A stretch of DNA of 64,000 bases from Auricularia sp. M13 (lineage: Eukaryota > Basidiomycota > Agaricomycetes > Auriculariales > Auriculariaceae), in contig CM073196.1 in assembly GCA_037042915.1 (NCBI GenBank), positions 3,410,001 to 3,474,000 of the forward strand, given 5' to 3'. Positions 1 through 12,391 of the stretch are shown piece by piece. The notes under the pieces are model-generated. The model did no database searches. It worked only from the letters and a program-made list of their open reading frames with translations, and was not told the DNA's origin. The translations under genes were made by a program, and so were the position numbers. The stretch's first letter is position 1, and each line of letters starts with the position of its first letter.

Positions 1-1
1 A

Positions 2-952
2 TCACTCTGCCAGGATCGTATCGCGCAGCAATCATTTGCTAGCGGTAATTTCTGCCTCTGGGTACAGACATTTATCTTCTCCCCGGTCACCTTTGGTACA
101 AACCAGCCGGTCATACTGGCGAACGAACTGGCCTCGACGGAGCCAAGTGGCCGAGACCGCATGCCCGCATTATTTGACGATGCCAACACTGCGAAGTGAG
201 CCCCCCTTATCGTCCTTGCTCAGTACATCAGGATTTTCTTGGACGAGTCTAACCCTGCTGCGATGCACAGGCAAGCGTTCATATCGGGAAAGCGCCTGTT
301 CAGGAAACCCGCTACACTGAACAACATGGATGCCTCGACAGCGCTCTATCTTCTTCGTGCTGCGGCGATTTCTGTGGAGTACATGAACGAGCGGGATATC
401 GAGCTGAAATTCAAGGCGGTTGCACAGAAGGTATGCTCAGCTATATGCTCGCTTAATCCCTGCGCACTGACAGATGGCGATGAGGTGGAGAATTTGTGGG
501 TACAGTTCTTCGCGTATTACAATTACTACACCGGGACGAATTATGATGTGCAAACGGATTATCGGTGAGTAACGCATTCCGTCCCAGGGAAAAGATGGCC
601 GCACTTAAGAGATGTCCCTATTAGACTATGGCTAAACACCGTAGGCACAGTATATATGGTGGTAATACCGAGATCTGAACATATTGAAACATGCAGGTCA
701 TCCTGGGCGGATACGGGCAAAGAGCTAACACGTTTATGAATGCTGCAGCAGACGCGGTGGCAGCTCGCGTCCGGAAGGCGGGGGGAACTTTGAACGCACG
801 TGCGCCGAAAGCTGTAAGTTAGCCTCTTCGACGGCCTCTGGAGCTGACGATATTTTTAGTGCTCGGCCACGGCTACGCCCTTCAACTTGAACGACCTGCA
901 AGTGCTGAGAAGCAATCTTCCGATGAACGGCATTTCTTGGACGTACCCGTAG
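2..952 (+). CDS. 3' part of an unrecognised spliced gene (5' end outside window)
   Basis: The window opens inside an open frame (codons from base 2) reading through FCLWVQTFIFSP. A TGA at 197 is best explained by an intron at 196-270: donor GTGAGC, a CTAAC branch site and an ACAG acceptor, which restores the same frame (NTAK then QAFISGKR). The frame continues through YNYYTGTNYDVQTDYR to a clear GTGAGT donor at 565. Further downstream a well-composed segment with VILGGYGQRANTFMNAAAD, an intron at about 809-858 and an ending in GISWTYP plus TAG (950-952) looks coding. The simple splice from 565 to 697 does not enter that segment in phase, so either another splice is used or there is a one-base shift near 730. 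I recognise no domain. Because the 3' exon structure is unresolved, this could also be a decaying gene. Confidence 0.4.
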
Positions 953-1204
953 TAATCGTGGCATGTACTACAACCATAGATATTCATCTATATGATGTCT
1001 ATCCCAGTACACTCCACGCACTGTGCTCGGTATACGTGTTCTCTTTCTTCTTTCTTCACCGTCATACTAGGTATAGCTTGCGGAACTGAGATTCATTCGT
1101 TTGCGTCGTCCGCGGCTCGTTTTGCCTATTAATAAACACCCAAGTTATGTTTTAAGCGGCGATGGTTTGCTCTTTGAGTTTACGCCCCTCGTTCGTCGAC
1201 CACC

Positions 1205-3181
1205 ATGATGACCTCAAGCGAAGACGAGGCCGCAAAGCTCACGCAGGAACTCCAACAACAAGGAGGACACATCGAAATCGTACTGGAGCGCGTTAAGACC
1301 TCTGTAACGTGGACGCCAGCGCTCGCTGAGTCGGCGGCGGGGAAGGCATTGTTTGGCGCAATCAGGTCGGCGCCTATGTCGATAGCGCAGAAGGAAGCCG
1401 AGGACGCGTATTACACTCAGTTGAGAGATGCTGAGGTGAAGGAGACCATGGAGCGTTGGTGGACGAGTCCGCCTGTTCCCGCTGACGGCGAGGATCTCGA
1501 GCTGACCTTCATCGATGTGACGCCCGGTGATGAGCGTTGGGAGCCCGAGAAGATTCCATGCTCCGCCTGCGAGCCCTTCGCTCATGCCGCGCAGCGCTTC
1601 CGCGTGGTAGCGAACAAGAAGCACAGGCACCCGTTCCTGCCAGCGTTGTACTACACGCTCGTCCTGGACGAGGTCGTCAGCAAAAGCGCGACATTCGATT
1701 CGCTCTCTGCGCGCACCGTTGCTGACGTCCTCGGCGAACAGAACAACGAGCGCACGCTCCGATACTTGCGTGACCACGACGGGCGCACTCGATCGCCGGC
1801 TCGGTTGTTCGAGCCATGGGACCGCGCCCGCATCTTACCGTCGTGGTGCACGACGCCCGACACATGGATCGAGCCTGCCCCGCCGCTCGGGTTCAGCGCA
1901 TCCAAAGTGCCAGGAGCTCAATTCTACATCGCAGTACCGACTATATACGTGGCCGGCATAGGCATCGTCCCTTCGGCGATTAAACCGCAACTCATCGCGC
2001 GCACGCTCTACTGGCCAGTACACGATTTGGGGGATAGAGTCGCCGATTACCCGCTGGAGCAAGAGAAAGATTACGTGCCACCCTCTCAGCGTCTCGTTCC
2101 ATCAGCGCTGACCACGGAGGCTGCGCGAGCCTTGCTCGGCCGGTACATTCAATCATCGTCGGAACCGGCAGAGCCTCTGCGCGACGACGGGCCACCAAGC
2201 AATAAGAAACGCAAGAAGTCGTCGATCAACAAGTACGCGGCTCAGACTGTGGCCATCGCTTGGGGGCTCACGCTCGACGACGACGGGCGGCCAGACTGGC
2301 TGCATGGCGTTATTCCGGCGTTGCAGTGGCAAAGCGATTGTGTCATCGATCTCAAGGGCCGGGGACGCTGGTTCGGTCGCCCCAACGTGCTGGTCATGAA
2401 TTGCGCGTGGATCGGCGCTGTAGTGCTGGATGCTGACAGGCGAGCCCTGCAGGTCGCTGGAACTCTGAACCAGGACCCGGAACCGGAGCCGGAGCCGGCA
2501 GCTGACGGAGAACCATTTGAAGAGTGGGTGAAGAAGACAAAGCGCTGGATCAAGCGGCTGAACACAGCAGGCTTTGATAAGCTTGTGGAGGTATTTGGGA
2601 AGCGTCGTCGTTTGTCTCTTTTGCTTACGATGGAGCATGACAGGTTGATCAAGACGGGACGTTCGTTGCGGGCGATGTCGCGATGTCGAAGGCCGACCAC
2701 GACGAGTGGGAGGCATCCATCTCCGGCGCGAAGCCCGGCGTTTGGCGCATGTTCGTCGCTCCGTCTGTAGCCGTCTGCTTCGCCTGGGTGCGCGAGGGTA
2801 CCGTAGACTACGATGCACTGCCCCAGTTCAGCGGCCCGGGCGAAGTAGGCGAAGAAGAAGACGGCGAGTGGGAAGAACTCGGCTCATTCAGTGTGGACTC
2901 CGGCATAGCGGGACTTTTCTCGCAGAGCGCGCTTGATGCCTTGATCGGAGACGGATCGAAGGAGGAAAAGATAGAAACCCTTATGGACACGGCCATCGTG
3001 GACGAAGTCGGGGAATACGTGCCTGGTGGCATAATCGGTGAGTCGTGTGCAAAACGGCCGCAGAGGCAAGGTCCTGATGAAATGCATCTGTTCAGTAAGT
3101 GGAAACGACGGCGGATACGTTGTCGAAGGGATCAAGGATTCCGCGGGAAGGGTGGTCAAGCTGAGAATGCCGTTAGAATGA
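1205..3181 (+). CDS. Unrecognised protein, about 613 aa, three exons
   Basis: The start at 1205 sits in a good fungal context (CACCATG). Two introns are clear. Intron 2591-2642 (52 nt, donor GTATTT, acceptor ACAG) removes an in-frame TGA at 2638 and joins ...DKLVE to VDQDGTFVAGDVAM. Intron 3038-3095 (58 nt, donor GTGAGT, acceptor TTCAG) joins GEYVPGGII to VSGNDGGYVVEGIKDS, ending in LRMPLE and TGA. The product is soluble with no signal peptide. It has a basic stretch NKKRKKSS around residue 345 that could be a nuclear localisation signal, a glutamate-proline run PEPEPEP near residue 425, and an acidic region near residue 540. I recognise no family and assign no function. Confidence 0.7.
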
Positions 3182-6100
3182 AAGCCGCCCGCAACGAAGT
3201 GTCACACCGTTAGCCGGTGTGGCAGCAGAATCATGTTGCGCTGGCCATGTGTGAAAAGAGCGACTTCCGAAGAAATGAAAGGCACTTATTAGATACTCAC
3301 TCATACTCCTTCCTGGCACAAAGCAGTGCACGCATGTCGCGCGCGCCTGTTAATACACACGCGCTACTGGAGTACCGACTCGCAGGGTTCACACGCATAT
3401 TTGCATGAACACTGCACGGGGCCCAGTACATCGACGTTGACATGATTGCGTCTACGCGGAGCGTTGGAAGCCCGCATGCTGGTCAACGAGATCCAAGCAG
3501 GAGGAGCTGCCAGTGTGATGACGTGTTTGTATCACATTCCACTCGCACTGCACGTGACCGCCATTATTGAGTCCGCAGCGGCAATTTTCCGTTAGATACT
3601 TATATAATTACCCTCTGCGTTGCTCATCGTGTGACACCAAGGCGAAGCAACCTTGCTCTGCTATGAATACCGCCCTCTGAGTATAGATGGGCGCGAAGCT
3701 ACGTCGCTTTCTGAGCTTTGTGGGCCGACTGCAGGTATCAGGCCCACGCGCAGAGTATCTCGCCATTCTCTCGGCGGGTTAACGCTGAGCAACAGCGAGC
3801 GCGACGAGGACGCGACGGCTTCATTGCTCTTCCTGGAAACGGCCTTTGGTTTTATGCTCAGCATGAACGACCACATCGACATCGACGACGGGTCGTCGCG
3901 TCGACGTCCGCGCGCGCAATTGTTCGTCCAAGACCTACACGACCGTTGGTCACGCGCCCGCAACAGACGATGCCACTCAAGCTCGCCCGCTCGATGTCGC
4001 TGCCGCCAAATACAACCTGCTATCTCTTTGCACTCCGCATCTCGCATTCGCACCGCGCGCATGGGCTCGTTTTCTGGCACGGCACTCGATGACCTGTACT
4101 TGAGACAGAATTCATAGCTCTGACGATGATAGACGTACGTTCCCCGCGGACGGTGGACTCGTTCTCGAGGACACCTCGGGCAGGACTACTTACTGCAGGA
4201 ACAATCCACGCCTGATAGAAAGCACTCAGGACCACGCAGGTACTGTACATATATACGCACCGCGCGGGGCGCCGCTCCATCCGCGATTGCTTCACATGCG
4301 TGTCCCGGTGCGCGCTCATCTGCTCCGACGTCGGCCAGATCTTCCTGTCAGGCCCGTACCAAGACCGCACCAAGTCGATGACGGCGCCATCTGCATATTG
4401 GTGGCTATGTATGGGCCTACTATTTCCCCGAGGGCACACACCGTGCATGAAATCAGACAACGAGGGTGAGTGTGCTGGCCCGCTCCCAGCGTCATTCGAT
4501 GATGAATCGATGAACACTGACCAAGGCGCCGTCTAGACCCTCGTGGCTGAGCGCTGGGTCCTGGCATGCTCATCCCTGCCCCTCAGACTCCAAACCACGG
4601 CAAAACGATGCTACAATCTCGCGCGATTGCGAGCAGGGACGTCGCCCTTGCGTGGTGTTTGGATGCCAACGCGCGACGTCGAAGTTGCACGCCGGCCCCG
4701 ATGCTATTACCCGTCGCGCGGGGCGACCCTTGCGCTCTATTGCATATGGCAGGGTCTGGAGCAGGGGGCACTGCCAGTGCTAGGGCTTCGCAATGCATGC
4801 TCGTCGGGGCCGGCAATCCCAACAACAGTGAATGCGCGCCCACCCCTATCGATCTTGCGCTGCGGTCACCGTCGGCGGCGTGATTCGGGAGGACGCAGCG
4901 GGCGGGCAGATAATCATGCCTTTTATATTTATACACTGCGCGTTACGTTGCCGCACTTAAGGCGGACGCGAACGCTGCATTGCGGAGAAGCGGCGCGTCA
5001 TTGGCCCGGCCTCGGATACGCGTACGTAAAGCGGTGCTAATATACGACGCGTCGCGTGCCGGAGTCTGTATTCGATAGGCCATTTGTCCTGCCCGCGCAA
5101 ACTCGACGCGCTTGTCCGTTCGTGGGAGCGCACAACGGTATCTCATCTGTCCTGCAATTCGCGTCGCAGATCGGGTGTGTGGGCTAGCGCACGTCGGTGG
5201 CTCAGACACTGGCAGCACGGGTCGCGAAGACGATGAAACAGCCGAATACCGCGTTCTGTACGTACCTCGATTTGCGTTTGGATCGTAGGTGGGCGCATGC
5301 GACGTGCTCGCCTTCTATCTACACACTCACATAGGCTTCGGGATCGCAGCAATGCGGTGCGATCCTGCCCCGGTCGCATGGCCGCTGGCCCAATGCTTTG
5401 TCGCGCGGCGCGGAACAGCCTCTGCTGATTCCTCTGCATTCATCTTGTCATGTGCATGAAATATTTAGGGCTGAGATCATGCCATGGTCGATACCTATGC
5501 AGGACAGGGCGGATCTTCGTTTTGGAGGTGCATAAGCGCGTCATCAGGGGTAAGGTGTGCGGCGCGACCAGAATCGCGGAAGCCTGAGGCAGCCGGACTT
5601 CGACATGGTGTACATGCTACATGCCTTGCCTCGCAGCCCTGTTGCAGTGTCAGGAAGAGGCTAGTATAGGCCTGTATCTGTCTATGACTATGAGATGCGT
5701 TGTTCGCTCAGATTCGGGGTCGGAGACATGCGACCGGCGCGGGGGCATCGAGCGAACAACACTGCTTCTTTCGCCGACGGCAACCGGGCTCGCTCGGATG
5801 GAGAACAACGAAAATAACGTCCGGCATGCATAGGCACAATGGCGAGATGTTTGAGCTGTGCGATAGGTTGTGGCCACAATGGCAGGGCGCGAGCGCGAGC
5901 GGTGGCAGGTCGAGTAACAACGCCGAACAGGTCTGCGCTCGCGAGCGGTCAGGCTGAATGCAGCGGCCGAACGTGACTTTTAGGTGAATGATTCTACCGG
6001 CGACTGCACATGGTATGGCAGATGGGCGAGCGCCCTATTGCGGCCGAGTAATGAGAGAAGACTGGCGCGTCGCGGTGTTGTCATGATCGGTGGCTTGCAT

Positions 6101-6334
6101 TGCGCCTGATCGCGGCGCTGGAGGGCGCTGGAGGGCGTTGGGTGCGTCGGGGACGCGTCCAGAGGGTGAGACGGGCGCCGCGCGCAGAGGGACGGACGGA
6201 CGGACGGATTGTTGGGCGCAGCTCAGGGTGCCTGGAGAGCACGCGCGAAAGCATCCGGTGCCAATGAAAGCAAGGCGCGCGCGCCAGGGATTTCGGGCTC
6301 CGGTTTCGTTTCTCTCTTCGTTCTCCTGCTGAGC
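3182..6334. other. Gene-poor stretch, about 3.1 kb
   Basis: Open frames of 90-165 codons occur on both strands (for example 3653-4117 plus, 4020-4517 minus), but none joins with neighbours across convincing introns and none shows a recognisable domain. They overlap one another antisense, as expected of chance frames in GC-rich DNA. I see no inverted terminal repeats, tRNA or long tandem repeat. A short basic open frame around 3890-4120 has the most protein-like composition but cannot be supported. Confidence 0.5.
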
Positions 6335-7236
6335 ATGCCGTCTCTGCGCCGCGTCGTGTCCCAGCCGTCGATTCGGCCGGCGCCCTACAGCATACAGCAG
6401 CTGCAGGCCCTCCCGTCGCCGGCGCCTCGCACGCAGCCGCGCCCGCTCAAGCGGCGCTCCAGCATCGTCCAGGGCGGCCGCGTCGTGCTCGGCGAGATCG
6501 AATGGTGGCGCGTTATGCGCGGCCAGGAGCCCGAGCCTGACGATGAGCGCGACAGCGAGCCGGAGGCCGACGCAGACGCCGGCAGCGTCCATGCCGGTGG
6601 CGACACACCCGAGGACGAGCTCATCGCGCACGCCGTCCGGCTCGCCATTTCCAACGCGTCCCAGGAGCCCGCAGGTCCGCCGGAGCCCGCGCTCGTCTTA
6701 GCTGGCGAGAACGGGCCCGTGGACGCCGTGCCCACAACCCCCACCGCCGTACGTGCCGCCGCCGCCGCCGCGGGCGACCCGCACCCTCGCCCGAACGCTC
6801 GCTCACTCCCGCCCAGGCCCGTGCCACGCCCCGGACGGGCCCGGATAATCTTCTTAGTCCCCCGTCGAGCCCGCCGGCAATGACGGACCCGCTTTCGCCG
6901 ACATCTTCCCACACTTCGTCCCCCGCGTCGTCCATCCCGTCCTCTCCGACGGCATATCGCTCGCAACGTGCCAAGCGCCCGACCGCCAGGCTCGCGTCCA
7001 GGCACTCCTCCGGCTCGAGCTATAGCTCGTCAAGCGTGCGCCCGTTGGCGCCCATACGCTCGCTGTCGTTCGAGGACCTACTCGATTCAAACGACGCGTT
7101 CCTACGCACTGACATGTCCCTCGACGACATTCTGGCCGACCTTTCCGTGCGCCTGCCGTCTGCAGTGCATGCTAAGGCCTCATCAGAGCCTGCCTCGCGT
7201 GTGCCGAGCGGGTCTTTTGCAGTCTTCGCTGCATGA
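6335..7236 (+). CDS. Low-complexity Ser/Pro-rich protein, about 277 aa, two exons
   Basis: The chosen start (6335, MPSLRRVVSQPS) is followed by an open frame to 6748. A 68-nt intron (6749-6816; donor GTACGT, CTCAC branch site, CCCAG acceptor, phase 0) then switches to the frame that ends at 7236. The N-terminal part carries EIEWWRVMRG followed by an acidic segment and a short helical stretch ELIAHAVRLAISNAS. The C-terminal half is Ser/Pro/Thr-rich and ends with LSFEDLLDSNDAFLRTDMSL and DDILADLSVRLPS. The mix of disorder and short acidic-hydrophobic motifs would fit a regulatory or scaffold protein, but I recognise no family. An open frame extends upstream to 6209 but its composition is poor. 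Confidence 0.65.
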
Positions 7237-8991
7237 GCCCGCTCCGTGCACGCGTCGACAGCCGAAGCCGTCCACCTATCGGCCGCGCCGTCCGCTGTCG
7301 TCGATCATGCTCGTGTGCTCACGCCAACGCCATCTTTACGACTCATCCACGTTGCTTCTCGATTCTCGTCTCGGAAAGGACCACGCAATGGCATCCGCAA
7401 CTCTATGCAACTCCTCGGCATCTTCCCTCTCCAACAACAGTGTCGCTCCCGCCTGCCCGCAATCTTAGCGCCGCGTTCACTCGCCGGCGCCGCCAATCTC
7501 ACTCTGCATCCCAATTTGCATTTCCCATTGGTGTTGCCCTTTGCTCTGTACAAACTTTCACGAAACTTTCACGACTTGACGACACCCAAAGGCGTTCCAT
7601 CACAAGCCACCGCCCCAGGCAGCCCCTTCGCCCCTCCATATCCGTCTCAAAATCTTCTGCGCTGCCCGGGGCTTTCCGTCGAAAAGAAAACGGGCACTAC
7701 TGGCTACTGCGCCGTATCAAGTGAACACCACACAACCTCTTTGACCCGCGGTGGTCCCTGCTCCACGGACGATGCGCCAAGCACCAGGTCTGGCCTCCGT
7801 CGTCCGCGTTCTACAGATACAGTGGACGGGGTCCGCCCACCCTGTAAAAAGTTCTCTTACCGCCGCCCTTCTGCTCACTTGTAACGATAGACATGCACCC
7901 CTTCCAAGTTGCTCGCTTTCTTCCTCTCCCGCTCCGCTCCCCAACCCCAAACGAAACGCCCACGACGCGCCGCCATCCTTCCCCCGCCCTCCCTTGCTAC
8001 GTAATGCCTAGTCTCCACCACGCCCCGCCCACGTACATTCGCCCTTCCTCTCCTCCCGCCCAATTACCCCGCCCCCCGACCTACCACCGCCACGTTGAAC
8101 TCTTGACACGAGAAAGGAGACCAACAAGAACTTTCTGCCATTTGTAGACTACCACTGCATCTCAGTCTGTCCGCCACCCCGCCGCTTTGCCCCATGCTCT
8201 CGCCCGCCCCCTCACCCTCACCTCCCTCCACCCCTGCATCCTCGCCCCGCCTCCGACTTCAAGTGGCTCTTCTTTCTTGGTCTTCACGTCCCCCCCGCAC
8301 GCGCGTCCGCCCTTTCTTGTGTTTAGTCGTTGACGAACCCCTCCCGAACGAATTCCTGCCCGTCGCTTGTCGGCGAAGAAATCTTGCCGCCGCCGCCGCT
8401 GGCGCTCCGACTCTCTGATGGACCTCAAGGTCAGACCAGTCAAGATTCAAAGATCCAAGCAAAAGATTCAAGATTCATCTGATTGACCCTCAAGCTTCAA
8501 GTTCGCTGGTGGCGGCTTTCCGTTGACGCCTGCAGGCCGCCGAACATGACACTCACTGGCAGCTGAAAACAGAACAGAAGATCGCGCAGAAGGCTACTAC
8601 TGAGCCAGAATAGCGCTTGACGAATGGATTCACTTGGGGATCGAGATCCGAGCTCAAGAATCAAGAAAAAGAAGGCTTCAAGACGTCCTGGAGGAAGAAG
8701 GCTGCAAGCATGAAACAGATCGATGCGCATCTGTCCTGAATCGCAAGACAAAGCCTTCTACTTACAGCCAACTGCACGCAGAAGTTAGGACCGCGGCTGC
8801 AGTGGTATTGACTGATTCAGACATTAGACGTCGCCCAAAGGCTCGGAGATGAACTTCAAGCTTCAGGCGAGACTCCAATGGCATTACGATCGAATCTGCG
8901 TCGACAAGCAAAAAGATACAGCATGCGCAGGCAAAGCAAAGCACGAACTATCCATACAGTATTACACGGAGATGGATTCCACCCCATCCCT
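7237..8991. other. Intergenic, pyrimidine-rich
   Basis: The plus strand is strongly C/T-rich from about 7250 to 8420, which creates long but low-quality Pro/Ser/Leu open frames (for example 7246-7884). This looks like the 3' untranslated region of the gene ending at 7236, or a pyrimidine tract of the kind found next to basidiomycete genes. Between 8440 and 8991 I see nothing. Confidence 0.5.
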
Positions 8992-10829
8992 CTAACGCTT
9001 CCAACCCATGATGACAGGCGGCCCGCCGACTTTGCTGAACTTGTTTCCCACGTGGTGCGGTTTTACGGGCGCGGGCGCAGCAGGCGGCGGGGGCGGCGGG
9101 GGCGGCGGGGGCGGTTGATGTTGACGCGCGTGCGGGGGTGGCTGCTGATGTCGCCCATTGGGCGGCGGGGCGGCCTTCCTAGCCGCCTCGCGGGCCTTCC
9201 AGGCTTCTCGTATTGCCGGCGCGCGAGCTATGAGCTGATGATGGGACGCATGGGCGGCGGGCTATCATGAGTCTCCGATCCAGGGTAGGCAATGCGTGCG
9301 TGCTGACATACCTCTTCTTCCTGCACGCCGTCGATGATGCTCGTGATGATGCTCTCCACCGTGTCGCGGTGGTTGCCGTCGCGCTTGTCGTCCCGGAAGC
9401 GCATGAAGCGCCAGCGCTGCGCGTCAAAGTCCCAGTGCACCTCGACCACGCGGTCGTCGTATTGCGTGCCGGACGCCTTGATCCTGCAGGCCAGGGATAC
9501 GGATTTTAGCAGCCTAGCAGGGACATCGTGGATTTTATATACGCACTTGCTCCATTGCTCTTCGTCCAATTCCAAGACATCAAAGTATTCATATACCGAC
9601 CCTCCGCACCACACATGCAGGGTGCACAAAGGTAATGCACGCGAGTTGGGGTCGTTGCCAGCGCCAGGAGGGAATCGAACTTCGAGCCGGAAGTCGATGC
9701 TGTTTTCCGAAGGCGGTTTCCACTTTAACCTAGGATTCCAATTTAGCAACCATCCTCATCGGTGCGCGGCAGTTGTGAGAAGGCGCACAATGTGTGGTCT
9801 GTCCCAGGCACATAGCCGGTCTCGACGCAGGTGAATATAAGCCCGTCCGAGCCGTGGTGCAGCCGCGGGATGTACTCCTTCAGCACCAGCGGGAGGCCGT
9901 ACGACAGCTCCATCTTCTTCACGCCGATGCTGCGCACATGGTTCAGCAGTTGCACGGACACCAGACGAAGACGCAGACGCACTGGAAGGGCATGCTGGCG
10001 GCAAAGTCGGGCATTTCGCGAGTCATGCGGTTGAAGGGCTTGTAGAACCAGTCTTGCAGGCGCTGTGGCGGATCGAAGCGAGATGCAAAGACGACTGGTA
10101 AGTCGGCTCAGCGGCCGGACAGGGCGGGGCATGCACAAACCCCATAGCGTGACAAGAGCGGTTTGCTCATCAGGTTCTGCCCGTCGCACACGAGACAATC
10201 GAAGACGAGGAGCCGCTTCGTTTCCTTGCACAATGTAAGCGGCGTAGGACTCGATCGGCGCTGGCATGATCGATCACACCTTTTTGGTGCGCGGGTCGAC
10301 GTCGATGAGCAGCTCTCCGTCGAATATGGAGCTGCCCAGCGCAATGCCCGGGTTCTGGTGGTGTGGAAAGTAGAAACCCAGGACTGCGCGATAGTCGTTT
10401 TTGCGGTCGATCTAATCATTGCAATCTCAGTCAAAAGTGAGCATTATAAGGCGGCCACGCACGAGGAAGACTTCATGTGTGTTGTCTTCGCATTTGACGA
10501 CGAGCATGAGCACACGCACGCCATCCGACTTTTCGCAGACCCAATAGCTACGCGAATTCAGCGACTGAACGGAGACGCCATGCGCTGGACGCACTCTTTA
10601 TTCTCGAGACGCGTAAGATCACTCTTGACAAAGCTTACAGGCTGCGAGCCAGGGAACCTATGGCGCGCGTACGATCAGTCTCCCGTGCAATTCCTCACGC
10701 CCATGTGGCGTACCGCGGTTTATCCAGCCCGCATAGTGAGGCCACGTAGCGACGTAGCGGGCCTGCTCGTTCTGGGGGACAGGGTGGCCCAAAAGGCCCG
10801 AGAAGGGCGTCGAGGTTGGGTGCCGACAT
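8992..10829 (-). CDS. CEG1: mRNA-capping enzyme guanylyltransferase (CEG1 type)
   Basis: This enzyme transfers GMP from GTP to the 5' diphosphate end of nascent RNA polymerase II transcripts in the nucleus, via a covalent lysine-GMP intermediate. Ten exons can be joined with nine introns; the first three are 10658-10713, 10548-10594 and 10412-10462. The protein starts MSAPNLDALLGPFG. It then shows FPGSQPVSF, the nucleotidyl-transfer motif I as EKSDGVR with the nucleophile lysine (near base 10530), VFLIDRKNDYR, motif III FDGELLIDVDP, RLLVFDCLVCDGQN, the motif IV-V region SDGLIFTCVETGYVPGTD, LLKWKPPSENSIDFRL, and the OB-fold part ending in an RDDKRDGNHRDTV segment. A C-terminal tail has IREAWKAREAARKA, a run of about eleven prolines and ends VIMGWKR. 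As in other fungi, the triphosphatase domain is absent and would be a separate protein. Confidence 0.95.
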
Positions 10830-11274
10830 GATCAACAGCACAAGATACGCTTCAAACTCCGATCCGCATTCAAACAAAGACCATCAGTAGTATATACCTA
10901 AGGCTCACAGCCAGTCATTGACATCGGCATCGGCTTGAAAACAGAGCCTATGACGTGCTCCTTCTCTATACACGTGAGCCGTGTACGGTCATGGCGGCAC
11001 TGGCAACAACATTGGCCACCCCCCGCGTAATGAAAGCCTTGCTCTGCGTGAGCCGTGCGCGTGCAAGTCAATATACAGCAGCCTAAGCACTTCCTATGAA
11101 AACAAGTGCAGCAGTACTATGAATTTCGTCATCGAGCCCACAACGGACTGCGAGGATGTGTTGAGCCTCATTGAGAGACTCTCAAAGGTCCAGAATTGGT
11201 CCAGAGACTGTCGCTGAGTGGATGACCTCAGATCTCAAACTGTAGCCGGGATATAACAGACAACTTATGTATCC
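10830..11274. other. Intergenic, upstream of CEG1
   Basis: This stretch holds the CEG1 upstream region and the left flank of the inverted-repeat element that begins at 11275. Only one chance frame (10981-11217) is present. No promoter element can be assigned with confidence. Confidence 0.5.
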
Positions 11275-11327
11275 TCATTGGATGACTTCCCGTCGCAGTT
11301 TAGGAAAGTTTAGGGAGAGTTTGGGAG
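11275..11327 (+). repeat. Left terminal inverted repeat
   Basis: It pairs with 12338-12391. The outer 22 bases are identical to the complement of the right end. The inner part contains degenerate copies of GTTTAGGGA that differ slightly in number and sequence between the ends. Confidence 0.75.
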
Positions 11328-12337
11328 GACTCGTCGATCGCTCTCGCTCGGTTATCAATCTACGACGCCTACATCAAATCCGCATTCCTCCTCCTGTCTG
11401 CAAGAGAATCTCTTACGCCGTTACAGACTGACTGAGCTCTTCATTTGCTCCTGAACCATGCCCATAACCCCAGGGACTTTTGAGCCCATTTGAGCAGGAG
11501 TACTATTCCGGACCAGGTAGCGCGCACTTTCGCCTGCCGCCTCCCTCACTTGCCCGATGACCTTCGGCTCATCTAAGAAAGATTCATCATCATTTAATAC
11601 AATAGTATTTGAGCGACTAAATTTTTTTGAGGGGACTCAACGAGAGAGCAAGAGATGCCGGCTTCAGACGGGGATGCGCGCACTTCCGGTGAGCGTTTGA
11701 TGGGCCGCATTCGAGTTCGGCCAGGGCCTCGGATGCTCGATCCCTCGCTGCACAGAGTGTTTTACCTCGTAACTTGGTCCACATTTACTTTGAGCGCATA
11801 TTTTGTTGATAAAAGTGAGAAACATCTGGGAGTGCTACAGGTAGTTACCTTCATGTGAACCATGCCCGGAATCATTGTGCATCACCGATGCCGGATCGAG
11901 CCCGACCGAGCCAAGGCAATCCCACCAAAGACCGTACCTTCGACGGACTCACCGTAGAGCAGAGACAATGTCTCGGTAACTTGGATTATACGTCAATGGT
12001 AGTGTAAGAAAGCACCTTAGTGAATATAGGGACTGAGTGGCTCTCCCACGGATGGGAATCAACTCTTTTGACGCATGGGTGCGCAACTGGCCGAAATGTC
12101 TGAATTCCTGCTACTGTCCAAGATGCCCCTGCAAAACCGGACTTGGCATACAAGATTGAAAGGGCCTATAAAAGCCATTTATATTTTTTCTTAGGGCATT
12201 GCACAACGGATACGACGGCGGGAAGGTGATTGCTGAAAGTGCGCGCTTCCCGGGGGGTGCGCGCTTCCTGGTCCGGAATAGTAGAGGTTTAGAAAACCCA
12301 TCAGGAAGTGATGCGGAGCATCATCCTCTCCATCACG

Positions 12338-12391
12338 CTCCCTAAACTTTCCCTAAACTCTCCCTAAACGCGACGGGAAGTCATCCAATGA
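12338..12391 (-). repeat. Right terminal inverted repeat
   Basis: This is the reverse complement of the left end. It carries three successive CCCTAAAC-type units before the conserved outer part GACGGGAAGTCATCCAATGA. Confidence 0.75.

Larger units (their letters stand above)
11275..12391. mobile_element. Non-autonomous DNA element with about 53-bp terminal inverted repeats
   Basis: The left end (11275-11327) starts TCATTGGATGACTTCCCGTC and continues with GTTTAGG-type repeats. The right end (12338-12391) is its reverse complement with a few differences. A second, subterminal inverted pair lies at 11502-11527 and 12257-12284 (core CTATTCCGGACCAGG). The interior carries no protein longer than 67 codons, so there is no transposase. 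It is AT-richer than its surroundings, with a TATAAAAG at about 12165. A convincing target-site duplication is not visible; the flanks read TATCC and TATGA. It looks like a miniature or deleted cut-and-paste element inserted between CEG1 and the kinase-like genes. Confidence 0.75.

Noticed and set aside
197-199. In-frame stop codon suggesting the first gene is a pseudogene
   Set aside because: A 75-nt intron (196-270) with GTGAGC donor, CTAAC branch site and ACAG acceptor removes it and keeps the frame.
2638-2640. Stop and frame change in the gene at 1205-3181
   Set aside because: Explained by a 52-nt intron 2591-2642 that rejoins sensible protein sequence.
4020-4517. 165-codon minus-strand frame in the gene-poor stretch
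   Set aside because: Overlaps several other frames, lacks motifs and cannot be joined to neighbours.
7246-7884. 212-codon frame in pyrimidine-rich DNA
   Set aside because: Composition reflects C/T-rich untranslated DNA; no domain and no fitting introns.
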